13,602 nucleotides of DNA from Betaproteobacteria bacterium (GTDB lineage Bacteria > Pseudomonadota > Gammaproteobacteria > Burkholderiales > Rhodocyclaceae): contig JAPTVL010000007.1 of NCBI GenBank assembly GCA_028065725.1, positions 1 through 13,602 on the forward strand, written 5' to 3'. The notes beneath the pieces are model-generated. The model had not been told where the DNA came from, made no database searches, and saw only the letters and a list, made by a program, of their open reading frames with translations. How positions within the stretch are numbered: the first letter of the stretch is position 1; each line of letters starts with the position of its first letter. A program made the position numbers and the translations under genes. Below are positions 1 to 6,379 of this stretch, in pieces.

Positions 1-1414
1 TCATTCCGCGCACGTTGAAGCGCTGCAAGCCGCGGTTGCGCAAATGGGCGTTGGTGCACTCGATGCTGGCCGCTCGCTGCTTGTAGATCCGCTTGGCCGC
101 CTCGGTGCCCATGCGCTGGCGCCACTGGCCCAGCGCATGGCTGTCGCCGGGCAGCGCAGCATAGCGATCACGCTGCGGGTCCTTGGGCGCCACCACAGGC
201 GCGAACACTTGGGTGGCGCGCGCATCGAGTTCCTCGATGTGTGCGTGCTGGGCAAAGCCACCATCGGTCAGCCACTGCTCTGGCACCCGTGCGTAGCGCT
301 CCTGGTGCTGCGCATGCATGGGCAGCATCTGGTTCATGTCGCTGCCCGAGTTGACGAGATCCACGCCGGTGATGATCATGGTTTGGGTGTCCACCGCCAG
401 TTGCGCATTGAACGCCGGGCGAAAGCCCCCATCGGCCATCTTCATCACACGTGCCTGGCAATCGGTGGTGCTCACGCGCGGCTCCTTGGGTTTCTTGGCG
501 CGCTGAGCCTCGCTGGATTGTTCCTCGGCGCATGGCTCGCCCACGGGTTGCGTGGTCGGGGCCGCCTGGGGTTGCACCGGCTCGGCTTGTGTCTTGTCGG
601 CCTGCGTGCTGTGAGCTCGGGCCTTCTTGCCCTTGCCCGACATGTTCTTGTCGATCTCGTCCATCGCCTGGAGGGCGCGCGCGATGCGTTGTTCCCGTTC
701 GGTGGCCGCACGCTGGCGCGCCGCACGCACGCGGCGGGTGCCGGCACCCGGGTCGTCACCCAGCTCCTGCTTGAGCGCTTGAACCTGGGCTTGGGCATCT
801 TGCATGAGTTGCTGCAAGGTCTCGCGGCGCTTGAAGCTGGCCGCACCCGCATGGGCACGCACGCGCATGCCGTCGTGGGCCACTCGGTTCATGCTGACCA
901 GGCCCTGCGACAGCAGGGCGGCCACGTTGCGGCTGCGTTGGCCGTCCAGCCACTGCGCGTGAGCAACACGGAAGTCGCCCAGCGTGTGGTGGTTCACACC
1001 CACCCCGCCGCACAGCCAGCGGTAGGCGTCATCGCTGTCACACAACCGATCGAGCTCACGCGCCGAGCCGACACCGTCCAGCGTCGCGTACAGCCACAGG
1101 CTCATCAAAATGGCTGGGTCAATGGGCGCGCGCCCGACGCTGCCCTCGACGGCACGGATCTGGGCGTACAGGGCTTGAAGATCGAGCGACTGCACGAAGG
1201 CCCAAACGGCACGGGCTTGGTGATCGGCGGGCAACGCCGAGTCCAGATCACAGGCACGCAACTCGACTTGGTTGCGCACCGCGCTTTGCACGCGCGGCGC
1301 GCCTTGGGGTTTGCTCCGATTCAGGACAGTCGCACTGTCCGCAGGAACCGCCAAGCCCTCGAACAGGGCACCCGTGTGTCCGTTCGTTCCCGCTTCGTTC
1401 GTGATCTTGCTCAT
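1..1414 (-). CDS. IS1182-family transposase, C-terminus beyond the window edge
   Basis: This frame is open from an ATG at 1414 to the left edge (471 codons, no stop), so its C-terminus is missing here. It encodes a DDE transposase that would cut and rejoin the ends of its own element. Visible features are an N-terminal DUF772-like region (about residues 50-150), a first acidic residue in a HDGMRVRAH stretch (D180), a long charged insert with a KGKKA run (about residues 200-300), a second acidic residue in WLTDGGF (D384), and a third in the YKQRAASIECTNAHLRNRG stretch (E452). The YK-R-E-N-G pattern is the C-terminal signature of this group. The length is close to full, so little is missing. 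No strong Shine-Dalgarno precedes the ATG, so the start is less certain than the frame. Long open frames on the other strand here are shadows. Confidence 0.9.
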   Translation of the reverse strand, partial: MSKITNEAGTNGHTGALFEGLAVPADSATVLNRSKPQGAPRVQSAVRNQVELRACDLDSALPADHQARAVWAFVQSLDLQALYAQIRAVEGSVGRAPIDPAILMSLWLYATLDGVGSARELDRLCDSDDAYRWLCGGVGVNHHTLGDFRVAHAQWLDGQRSRNVAALLSQGLVSMNRVAHDGMRVRAHAGAASFKRRETLQQLMQDAQAQVQALKQELGDDPGAGTRRVRAARQRAATEREQRIARALQAMDEIDKNMSGKGKKARAHSTQADKTQAEPVQPQAAPTTQPVGEPCAEEQSSEAQRAKKPKEPRVSTTDCQARVMKMADGGFRPAFNAQLAVDTQTMIITGVDLVNSGSDMNQMLPMHAQHQERYARVPEQWLTDGGFAQHAHIEELDARATQVFAPVVAPKDPQRDRYAALPGDSHALGQWRQRMGTEAAKRIYKQRAASIECTNAHLRNRGLQRFNVRGM

Positions 1415-1459
1415 GCCCAAAGATATGCAGCATTCGTGCCATCAAATGTTCACAGGCTC
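1..1459 (-). mobile_element. IS1182-family insertion sequence, partial (transposase 5' end side)
   Basis: The transposase and its upstream end lie in the window; the other end lies beyond base 1. The element end is inferred near 1455-1460, where on the minus strand the sequence changes from the coding region of a small membrane protein to GAGCCTGTGAACATTTGATG. That stretch looks like a terminal inverted repeat, but the partner end is not visible, so neither the exact boundary nor a target duplication can be fixed. Confidence 0.6.
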
Positions 1460-1583
1460 TGAGGGGGCGGCCGTGGCGCTTCCGGCGCGCCCGCTCGGCC
1501 AGGTGCAGCACGAAGGCCACGATGGCCAGCGCCCCGGCCATCATTTCTGCTCCCAGGCCAAAGATCATTGCATCGACGGACAT
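1248..1583 (-). pseudogene. Small single-pass membrane protein, 3' end replaced by IS
   Basis: On the minus strand an ATG at 1583 follows a good Shine-Dalgarno (AAGGAG, about 7 nt upstream). The predicted protein begins MSVDAMIFGLGAEMMAG and has one hydrophobic segment (about residues 12-28) followed by a basic stretch RARRKRHGR, as expected of a small inner-membrane protein with a positive cytoplasmic tail. After about 42 residues (near 1459) the frame enters the IS1182-type element and continues to a chance stop at 1248, antisense-free but out of frame with the transposase. The native C-terminus is therefore probably lost. The gene is divergent from the small-ORF/membrane-protein module beginning at 1782, with about 200 bp between the starts. 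I do not recognise a family. An upstream in-frame start at 1739 exists but lacks this ribosome-binding site. Confidence 0.5.
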
Positions 1584-1646
1584 CCCTCGCTCCTTGGGAG
1601 CCAGTGTACGCCCGCGTCCCCGGCTGGCGCCATCACCGGCGCGACG

Positions 1647-1781
1647 TATGATCGGTCTCATCCCTTGTTCCTGGAGAGTTCTCACGCGCCCATCCTGACC
1701 TGGCCGCAACCCGCGCGGCCCCGGATTGAAGCCACGCACACCCTTGGTGCGTCCGCCCTATCCATCCGTCAGGAGTCTGTC
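1647..1781 (+). promoter_or_regulatory. Promoter and structured leader of the 70-aa gene, copy 1
   Basis: A candidate -10 box TATGAT lies at 1647-1652; no convincing -35 is visible. The ~120-nt leader that would follow contains two perfect hairpins. Hairpin A pairs GGCCGC (1702-1707) with GCGGCC (1715-1720) across a 7-nt loop. Hairpin B pairs ACGCAC (1734-1739) with GTGCGT (1747-1752) across the loop ACCCTTG. A Shine-Dalgarno (CAGGAG, 1770-1774) follows. The second copy of the module (12991-13129) has the same order: -10 box, hairpin A, hairpin B, CAGGAG, ATG. Hairpin A carries a compensatory pair change between copies. This suggests an RNA-level control element; what it senses is unknown. 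A second possible -10 (TATCCA, 1759-1764) lies nearer the start codon. Confidence 0.5.
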
Positions 1782-1994
1782 ATGCGCGAAGAACACCTCT
1801 ATCCCCTGCTCGTCCAGTTGCTCGCCCAGGGGGCGTGGCTGGAAGAATCCTCCAGCGCCGGCCGGCGCTTCACCCTCGTCGCTGAATCCGAGCGCCTGCC
1901 CGTGAGCGCCGCGCTGGCGCTCAAGCTCGCGCGCGAGGGGCGCATCCGCGCGCTGTGCCGCCTCAGCGGCAAGACGCTCTGGGTGGCGGCCTGA
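1782..1994 (+). CDS. Conserved 70-aa protein of unknown function, copy 1
   Basis: The ATG at 1782 follows CAGGAG by about 7 nt, and the product begins MREEHLYPLLVQLLAQGAW. It has no signal peptide or membrane helix. The N-terminal half looks helical, then come a GRRFTLV strand-like stretch, an alanine-leucine-lysine helix, and a conserved tail CRLSGKTLWVA. A paralogue at 13130-13345 matches at about 51 of 70 positions by hand alignment, with the first four residues and the LCRLSGKTLWVA tail identical. That conservation, together with the matching leader, argues that this is a real gene rather than a chance ORF. It is the first gene of a unit that also holds the membrane protein at 2195. A helix-strand layout with a basic C-terminus could suit a small nucleic-acid-binding protein, but that is a guess. 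A longer frame extends upstream to 1272 but lacks a ribosome-binding site and overlaps the IS. Confidence 0.75.
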   Translation: MREEHLYPLLVQLLAQGAWLEESSSAGRRFTLVAESERLPVSAALALKLAREGRIRALCRLSGKTLWVAA

Positions 1995-2050
1995 GGCGGC
2001 CGTCCTCTCTTCTCGCTTTCTTCTTTCTTGCGCGTGGGGCGAGCTCTCCC

Positions 2051-2075
2051 GACCCGGGCGATGACCGCCCGGGTC
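2051..2075 (+). terminator. Perfect 10-bp GC hairpin after the 70-aa gene
   Basis: GACCCGGGCG (2051-2060) pairs perfectly with CGCCCGGGTC (2066-2075) across the loop ATGAC, 56 nt after the stop codon of the 70-aa gene. There is no T-run on either side, so it is not a classical intrinsic terminator. It may be a partial terminator, an mRNA-stabilising end or a processing signal that sets the ratio of the small protein to the downstream membrane protein. The stretch 2001-2031 before it is pyrimidine-rich. Confidence 0.45.
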
Positions 2076-2120
2076 TGGGATGCGGTGTGCCTGCGTGCTC
2101 TGCCCTACCCCGCTCAAATC

Positions 2121-2137
2121 CGCTGCGGTAAGCAGCG
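2121..2137 (+). promoter_or_regulatory. Small hairpin upstream of the membrane-protein gene
   Basis: CGCTGC (2121-2126) pairs with GCAGCG (2132-2137) across the loop GGTAA, about 57 nt before the start codon at 2195. It may simply be GC-rich chance structure. No clear promoter was seen in 2076-2194, so the membrane gene is probably read from the promoter upstream of 1782. Confidence 0.2.
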
Positions 2138-2194
2138 ACTTGCGCTGGCGCTGCGGCGTGGTGAGATGGGGTATGTCCTTTCTGGAGCGTGGTG

Positions 2195-2845
2195 ATGCGA
2201 AACGTTGTGCGAAAAATCGTCGATGCGGTGGTGTTGGCAGCCGATGGGCTGCGGGTGCTGGTGTGGACGGACGAGCGGGTGATCGGGCGCTTGCAGGCGC
2301 GACTGGGCGATGGGGTGTCGCCGCAATCGCACCAAACCCATCTGCGCTGGCTGCGGGTGCTGGGGCTGGCGACCTTGTTCCAACCCTGGGTGGCGCTGGC
2401 GCTGGTGTGGGCCAGCCGGGAACTGGCGCTGGCGCAGGGGCCGTTCTGGCGGAGCAAGCTGCTGCTCTTTGCCGGCTGGGTGCTGGCCTGGGGCTATGGG
2501 CCTGGGGTGCTGCAGTGGTTCCGCCCATCGGCCTGGGCGCTGGCGGTCTATCGGCACTGTGGCCTGGATCCGCGTCGGCAGATGCCCTGGCTGCGCCGGG
2601 CGCGCCTGCGAGATCACACGCCGCTGGCACGGCGTTGGCGTGCGGCGCGGTTATGGGCTGCGGCGGCGGCGTTGTCGTTGATGGGTTGGGCCTTGGTCTT
2701 GCTGGAGTTGCCCGCCGACTTTGCCCACCACGGGGTGGGGATCCTGGTGGTGGCGATGGCGTGGATGCTGGGCATGGTGCAGGGGTATACCGACCGCATC
2801 GGGGAGGTGATCGAGCTGGGGACGGAGGAGCGCGCGGGGGGATGA
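2195..2845 (+). CDS. Four-helix membrane protein of unknown function, copy 1
   Basis: The product has 216 residues from the ATG at 2195, which follows CTGGAG by about 7 nt; two GTG codons just upstream (2189, 2192) are less likely starts. The N-terminus (about 50 residues) is soluble and contains VLVWTD (21-26). Four hydrophobic segments follow at about 54-76, 88-108, 151-172 and 179-197, with basic loops between them (RRARLRD, RRWRAAR) that would face the cytoplasm. The C-terminus is acidic. The paralogue at 12148 shares VL-x-WTD, TLF-x-PW at the start of helix 1, YG-x-G-(V/I)-L at the end of helix 2 and the four-helix plan, but is otherwise strongly diverged. The gene lies 200 bp after the 70-aa gene on the same strand. 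I know no family for it; transport, sensing or immunity roles are all possible. Confidence 0.75.
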   Translation: MRNVVRKIVDAVVLAADGLRVLVWTDERVIGRLQARLGDGVSPQSHQTHLRWLRVLGLATLFQPWVALALVWASRELALAQGPFWRSKLLLFAGWVLAWGYGPGVLQWFRPSAWALAVYRHCGLDPRRQMPWLRRARLRDHTPLARRWRAARLWAAAAALSLMGWALVLLELPADFAHHGVGILVVAMAWMLGMVQGYTDRIGEVIELGTEERAGG

Positions 2846-2920
2846 CCAACGAGGCGGGAGGCGGGGTCGAGGGGTCGTGGAGGACGATGCGCAAGCGTCC
2901 CGTCCATGGAGGGAATCTCA

Positions 2921-3109
2921 ATGCCTACTGCTTCCCCCTCCGGCGGCATTCTCGATCACCTCAACCGCGCTGTTCGGAGTGGCGCGCAACCTGCTGCCAT
3001 CGAGCCAGCAGACCCTCGAAGGCGATCGGCACGGTGCGCTCCGGAAGATGGGCGAGCATCAGATATTCGTCGATGCGCGGCCAGACGCTGTCCCAGGCAA
3101 ACTCATTGA
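2921..3109 (+). pseudogene. Start of a third gene of the module, cut off by the helicase segment
   Basis: An ATG at 2921 follows a strong Shine-Dalgarno (GGAGGG, 2908-2913) by about 7 nt and begins MPTASPSGGILDHLNRAV. After about 14-18 codons the frame enters the 3' end of the helicase gene on the opposite strand and becomes arginine- and alanine-rich shadow sequence up to a stop at 3109. The good initiation signal, position and orientation fit a third gene of the membrane-protein unit whose body was lost when the helicase segment arrived. The native part is too short to assign a family, and the whole could be a chance start. Confidence 0.3.
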
Positions 3110-5510
3110 CGAAGGGCAGATTCAGCGCGGCATAGATCGGCACCCATGACTCGACACAGTCGACCTTGCACCGTACCGACAACGCGGGATTGAACTGGTA
3201 CCACCCTTGTGTCACACGTCGGAACAAGGCGCGGTTGTAGGCATAGTCGCGCTCGACCTCGTTGCGCGAGAAGACATGGGAGAGATGTTGCCGCTTGTTG
3301 CGCTCCGGCCGTACCACATTGGCAGGAAGCTCTTTCCAGGAGTCGAGAATCGCCTGGGTGTCGAAGGCGGCGTAGGGACGGCGCTGCTTGTCGGTAAAAC
3401 GCGTCTTGAACAGCGCCCACAGGGTCTGAAACAGAAAATACTCCGACAAATGTCGGTCGATGCGCACCAGGCGCTCGCCGGTTTTGACGTCCACCGCGGC
3501 GGGCGCGAGGAGCTCATAGAGTGACGCGAACGGCCCGCGTGCGAACCTCGGATCGCCGAAGGCTTCGCGCATCGCCCAGTGCAGTGCATTGCAACCGAAC
3601 TGGTCGGTTGCCTCGTGGTCGGCACCACGCTCGAGCAAGGCTTCGACCAAAGGCACGTTGCCGGCCGCCCCAGCCGCCATGAGCGGGGTCATGTTCATCG
3701 GCAGCCGGTGCTCCAGGCCGTAGCTGTCGCACTGGCGCAGGATGTCCTTGACGTTGCGCGCAAAGTAACCCGTGTAGGTCTTGCGCCCCAGCGTCGTGTG
3801 CTGCTGCCGGAACCCGTTTGCCGCATCGAACTTCGCCTTCTGCGCGAGGAGCGCCGCGAGAACCGGCAGATCGTGGCAGGCGGCGATCTCGTAGAGTTGC
3901 TGCTTGAGTTTGCCGCCGGGCGCCTGCTCCCGAAAGACCTTGACCAGCATGTCCTCGGTCCGCGCCTGATCGAACACCGGCCAGGGCACCGGCGTCTTCT
4001 TGAGGATGCCCTGACGGATGGCATCGGCCTGCTCCTGCTTGCCTTGCAGTTCGAGCTTGCGCGCCTCCTTCTGCCAGTCTTCCAGCGTCGCGCGCTTCGC
4101 CTCGACCTTGACCTGCCCGGCTTCGGCCAGGTCGAGCAGATCGAAGAGTAGATGCCGGGTGTCGGACTCGATGAGGTAGAGGTTGCGAATGGCGCGCGTC
4201 AGCGCGACGTAGAGGGCGTTGACGAAGAACTTGTAGACCTCGAGCGACTTGTCGGTCTTGTCCCTGGCGCGGCGGTAGTCGAGCCCATCTGCGGCGAGAT
4301 CCTCCTTGTTCACGCCATTGACGATCTCGGCGAATGCGGCGCGATGATCTGAGACGAAACGGTAGAGCACGATGTTCTCGTACTCCAGCCCCTTGGCTTC
4401 ATGGATCGAGAACAGCAAGGGCGTGGCGAAGTGCTTTCTCGCCTCCGCCTTGTCCTCGTCGTGCATCACCAGCACGGCGAACTGCGTGGATTGCCGAATC
4501 TGCTGATCCAGCTCTTTCTTGACGCTGTCCTTGTCGGGAATGAGTTTGACTTCGCCCGCGTCGCCGCCGTCGGCGCGGACCAGGAAATTGCTTTCGCGGT
4601 CGATGGAGCCAAAGCGCCGGTGCTTGATCTTGAGCAGCCGGTTGGCCAGACGTGTGGCTTCCTGCCCGTTGCGGAAGTTGGCGGCGAGCACGCGCAACTC
4701 CTGACGCTCAGCCAGCGCCGGCTCCTGCCAGAACAGACTCTTCACCTGTGCCCAGGAGAAGAAGTTGGGATGCACGATCTGATTGGAGTCACCGCACAGC
4801 AGGAAATGGCCGGGTTTCTTCAAAGTCTTCAGCACCAGGGCCAGTTGCACCGGCGTGATGTCCTGCACTTCGTCGATAACAACAAAGTCATAGCGCGGCG
4901 CGGCCCGCGCCATCCACTCCTGCGCGACCAGGTTGAGGTCGAACAGCCCGCTTTCCGCCAGCCAGGTGCGGTATTTTTCGAAGAGATCATAGACCGCGTC
5001 GCGCCGCTCCTCGGCGAAGATCGACTGGCGCACGCCCAAGGCGCGGTAGACTGCACGCGACAAGACGCCGTCATGCGCGGCCGCGATCACGCCGCGGATT
5101 TCCTCGAAGGCCTGATGCGCGTCGATGTCGCGGAACGTCTGGCGCATGCGCGCGAACCAGCCGGCGAAATCGCGCCACTGCGCCTCCCGGCCCGGCGGCA
5201 CGTGAATCGATTCGACGAACTCGCGATAGGACAGGAACACCGCGTCCTGCCCAGCATGCTCGAAGCCGTGGGCATAGTAGAGATCGCGCGCGCCCTGGGC
5301 GAGATAGGCCGAGAGCGTGACGTAGAGCACTTCGCCTTCGGCGTGCTTGAGTTTTTCCAGGGTCAGCGCGGTCTTGCCGCTGCCGGCGCTACCGACCACC
5401 ACGAGCGGCGGCGGCATGCGGTAAATCGCCTCCTGAGCATCGTCGAAGGAGATCGGCTTGTCGAGCAGATTGACGGTGGCGCGCTCGGGATGGAGATACC
5501 GCAGCAGCAT
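2961..5510 (-). CDS. SF1 (UvrD-type) helicase with C-terminal ankyrin repeats, probably N-truncated
   Basis: The 849-residue product is a predicted ATP-driven superfamily 1 helicase. Motifs in order are a Q-like FDDAQEAIY (22-30), Walker A GSAGSGKT (40-47), Walker B DEVQD (213-217), motif III LLCGDSNQ (237-244), motif IV-like AANFRNGQE (276-284), motif V HEAKGLEYE (369-377) and motif VI ALYVALTRA (431-439). Ankyrin-like repeats follow at about 605-655 (TPLMAAGAAGNVPLVEALLE), then a ~190-residue tail unknown to me. The Q motif usually lies further from the N-terminus in this group. The frame is open for 11 codons above the ATG, in helicase-like sequence, up to a stop inside an unrelated gene remnant. 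The ribosome-binding site of the 5510 ATG is weak. The gene is therefore probably 5' truncated. Homologues act in DNA repair or as parts of defence systems; the toxin-antitoxin neighbours are compatible with the latter but prove nothing. Confidence 0.85.
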   Translation of the reverse strand: MLLRYLHPERATVNLLDKPISFDDAQEAIYRMPPPLVVVGSAGSGKTALTLEKLKHAEGEVLYVTLSAYLAQGARDLYYAHGFEHAGQDAVFLSYREFVESIHVPPGREAQWRDFAGWFARMRQTFRDIDAHQAFEEIRGVIAAAHDGVLSRAVYRALGVRQSIFAEERRDAVYDLFEKYRTWLAESGLFDLNLVAQEWMARAAPRYDFVVIDEVQDITPVQLALVLKTLKKPGHFLLCGDSNQIVHPNFFSWAQVKSLFWQEPALAERQELRVLAANFRNGQEATRLANRLLKIKHRRFGSIDRESNFLVRADGGDAGEVKLIPDKDSVKKELDQQIRQSTQFAVLVMHDEDKAEARKHFATPLLFSIHEAKGLEYENIVLYRFVSDHRAAFAEIVNGVNKEDLAADGLDYRRARDKTDKSLEVYKFFVNALYVALTRAIRNLYLIESDTRHLLFDLLDLAEAGQVKVEAKRATLEDWQKEARKLELQGKQEQADAIRQGILKKTPVPWPVFDQARTEDMLVKVFREQAPGGKLKQQLYEIAACHDLPVLAALLAQKAKFDAANGFRQQHTTLGRKTYTGYFARNVKDILRQCDSYGLEHRLPMNMTPLMAAGAAGNVPLVEALLERGADHEATDQFGCNALHWAMREAFGDPRFARGPFASLYELLAPAAVDVKTGERLVRIDRHLSEYFLFQTLWALFKTRFTDKQRRPYAAFDTQAILDSWKELPANVVRPERNKRQHLSHVFSRNEVERDYAYNRALFRRVTQGWYQFNPALSVRCKVDCVESWVPIYAALNLPFVNEFAWDSVWPRIDEYLMLAHLPERTVPIAFEGLLARWQQVARHSEQRG

Positions 5511-5535
5511 GGCCTCGCGGCTTGCCTTTCCAAGT

Positions 5536-5646
5536 AATGCGCTTCAACCTAACACGACCTACATGGCGACACTGACTGGAACGGACAACGGAGTCACCTT
5601 CACCCGCCAGTTCAGCTTCACCACGGGCAATCAAGGGCAGTTCTGA
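5536..5646 (+). pseudogene. C-terminal remnant of an Ig-like/CAP-type extracellular protein
   Basis: The last ~37 codons of a gene are preserved up to a TGA at 5644-5646. The peptide contains LQPNTTYMATLTG, a charged turn and FTRQFSFTTG, the typical closing beta-strands of bacterial Ig-like or fibronectin-like domains, which also occur in CAP-domain secreted proteins. Upstream of about 5536 the frame passes into the antisense of the helicase gene, so the 5' part has been deleted. A perfect intrinsic terminator follows 14 nt after the stop, which supports this being a true gene end. Confidence 0.6.
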
Positions 5647-5660
5647 CCTTTCTTCAGCCT

Positions 5661-5687
5661 AAAAAGACCGCCAGTGGCGGTCTTTTT
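5661..5687 (+). terminator. Perfect Rho-independent terminator, likely bidirectional
   Basis: AAAAAGACCGCC (5661-5672) pairs perfectly with GGCGGTCTTTTT (5676-5687) across the loop AGT. It has a T-run on the plus strand and the matching A-run, so it can work in both directions. It ends the truncated gene at 5646 and insulates the toxin-antitoxin operon downstream. Confidence 0.9.
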
Positions 5688-5777
5688 GCGTCCCGAGGCA
5701 TCGTCAACATCCTTGCCCGGCATGGCGGCATTGGCCGTGATCGAGGAAGGGGATTCTGAGCCCGTTTCAACATTCGT

Positions 5778-5825
5778 TTGCATCATGGTTGCATGCGCAG
5801 TATCATGTAACTTCGCATGCAACCA
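5778..5825 (+). promoter_or_regulatory. Promoter with overlapping palindromic operator of the mazEF-like operon
   Basis: A -35 TTGCAT (5778-5783) and a -10 TATCAT (5801-5806) are separated by 17 bp. A perfect 12-bp inverted repeat, TGGTTGCATGCG (5786-5797) and CGCATGCAACCA (5814-5825), brackets the -10 box with a 16-bp spacer. Binding of a dimeric protein there would block RNA polymerase. The obvious candidate is the antitoxin, alone or with its toxin, since autorepression is the rule for such operons. Confidence 0.7.
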
Positions 5826-5837
5826 ATGGAGGGCGTC

Positions 5838-6059
5838 ATGCCGTCAATCCACGAGTCGACCGGCAAGGTGGCGCGTCACCGTGAGCGGATGCGTGCCGCG
5901 GGGCTGAGGCCTGTGCAATTTTGGGTGCTGGACACCCGCTCGCCTGAGTTTGCGGCCCAGGTGCGCGAGCAGTGCCGAAGCCTCAAGGGCGACTCGGCAG
6001 AAGCCGAAGTTTTGCGCTTCACGGAGGGCGCTGCATCCCATGTCGAGGGCTGGGAATGA
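5838..6059 (+). CDS. MazE-type antitoxin (DUF3018 family)
   Basis: The 73-residue antitoxin is expected to bind and neutralise the MazF-like toxin encoded directly after it. The ATG at 5838 was chosen because GGAGGG lies just upstream; an in-frame ATG at 5817 would overlap the operator and has no such site. The sequence KVARHRERMRAAGLRPVQFW followed by a D-R-S-P-E-F stretch is the typical N-terminal core of the DUF3018 antitoxins, which combine a DNA-binding N-terminal part with a toxin-wrapping C-terminal tail. The stop overlaps the toxin start (ATGA), a sign of translational coupling. The upstream palindrome suggests that the protein represses its own promoter. Confidence 0.88.
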   Translation: MPSIHESTGKVARHRERMRAAGLRPVQFWVLDTRSPEFAAQVREQCRSLKGDSAEAEVLRFTEGAASHVEGWE

Positions 6060-6379
6060 CGCAACGAGGTGACCTGGTCACGGTTTCTCTGCAAGGCGAC
6101 TATGGCAAACCGCGACCAGCCCTGGTCGTTCAATCTGACTTGTTGACGGATTTGGAAAGCGTCGTGCTGTGCCCGGTCACAAGCGATTTGCGCAATGCCG
6201 CATTTCGCGTGACCGTGGAGCCGAATATCGCCAATGGGTTGCGTACGCTTTCGCAAGTCATGGTGGACAAACTCTCAACGCTGCCGCGCACCAAAATCAG
6301 CGGGCCGTTCGGCCGTCTTGATGGGGAGAAGATGAAGATGGTGGATCGGGCATTGCTGCTGGTCGTTGGCGTGATTTGA
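6056..6379 (+). CDS. MazF/PemK-type endoribonuclease toxin
   Basis: The 107-residue protein starts in the ATGA overlap with the antitoxin. It has the family hallmarks: RGDLVTVSLQGDYGKPRPALV at the N-terminus, with the conserved GDYGKPRPALVVQ strand and loop; CPVTSD in the middle (about 42-47); and VMVDKLSTLPRTKI (about 72-85), which precedes the last helix. Family members are single-strand-specific ribonucleases that cut mRNA or other RNAs when the labile antitoxin is degraded. The length is normal and no key motif looks damaged, so the pair is probably functional. Control is expected through the operator at 5786-5825. Confidence 0.93.
   Translation: MTQRGDLVTVSLQGDYGKPRPALVVQSDLLTDLESVVLCPVTSDLRNAAFRVTVEPNIANGLRTLSQVMVDKLSTLPRTKISGPFGRLDGEKMKMVDRALLLVVGVI

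Noticed and set aside
44..1462. 472-codon plus-strand ORF
   Set aside because: It is antisense to the IS1182-type transposase, whose motifs are clear on the minus strand. The plus-strand product has no recognisable domain and arises from the high GC content.
1758..2921. 387-codon minus-strand ORF rich in proline, alanine and arginine
   Set aside because: It overlaps both genes of the module. Its composition is typical of the antisense of GC-rich genes, and the plus-strand frames are supported by a paralogous copy.
4401..5537. 378-codon plus-strand ORF
   Set aside because: It is antisense to the helicase gene, whose motifs are all in the minus-strand frame.
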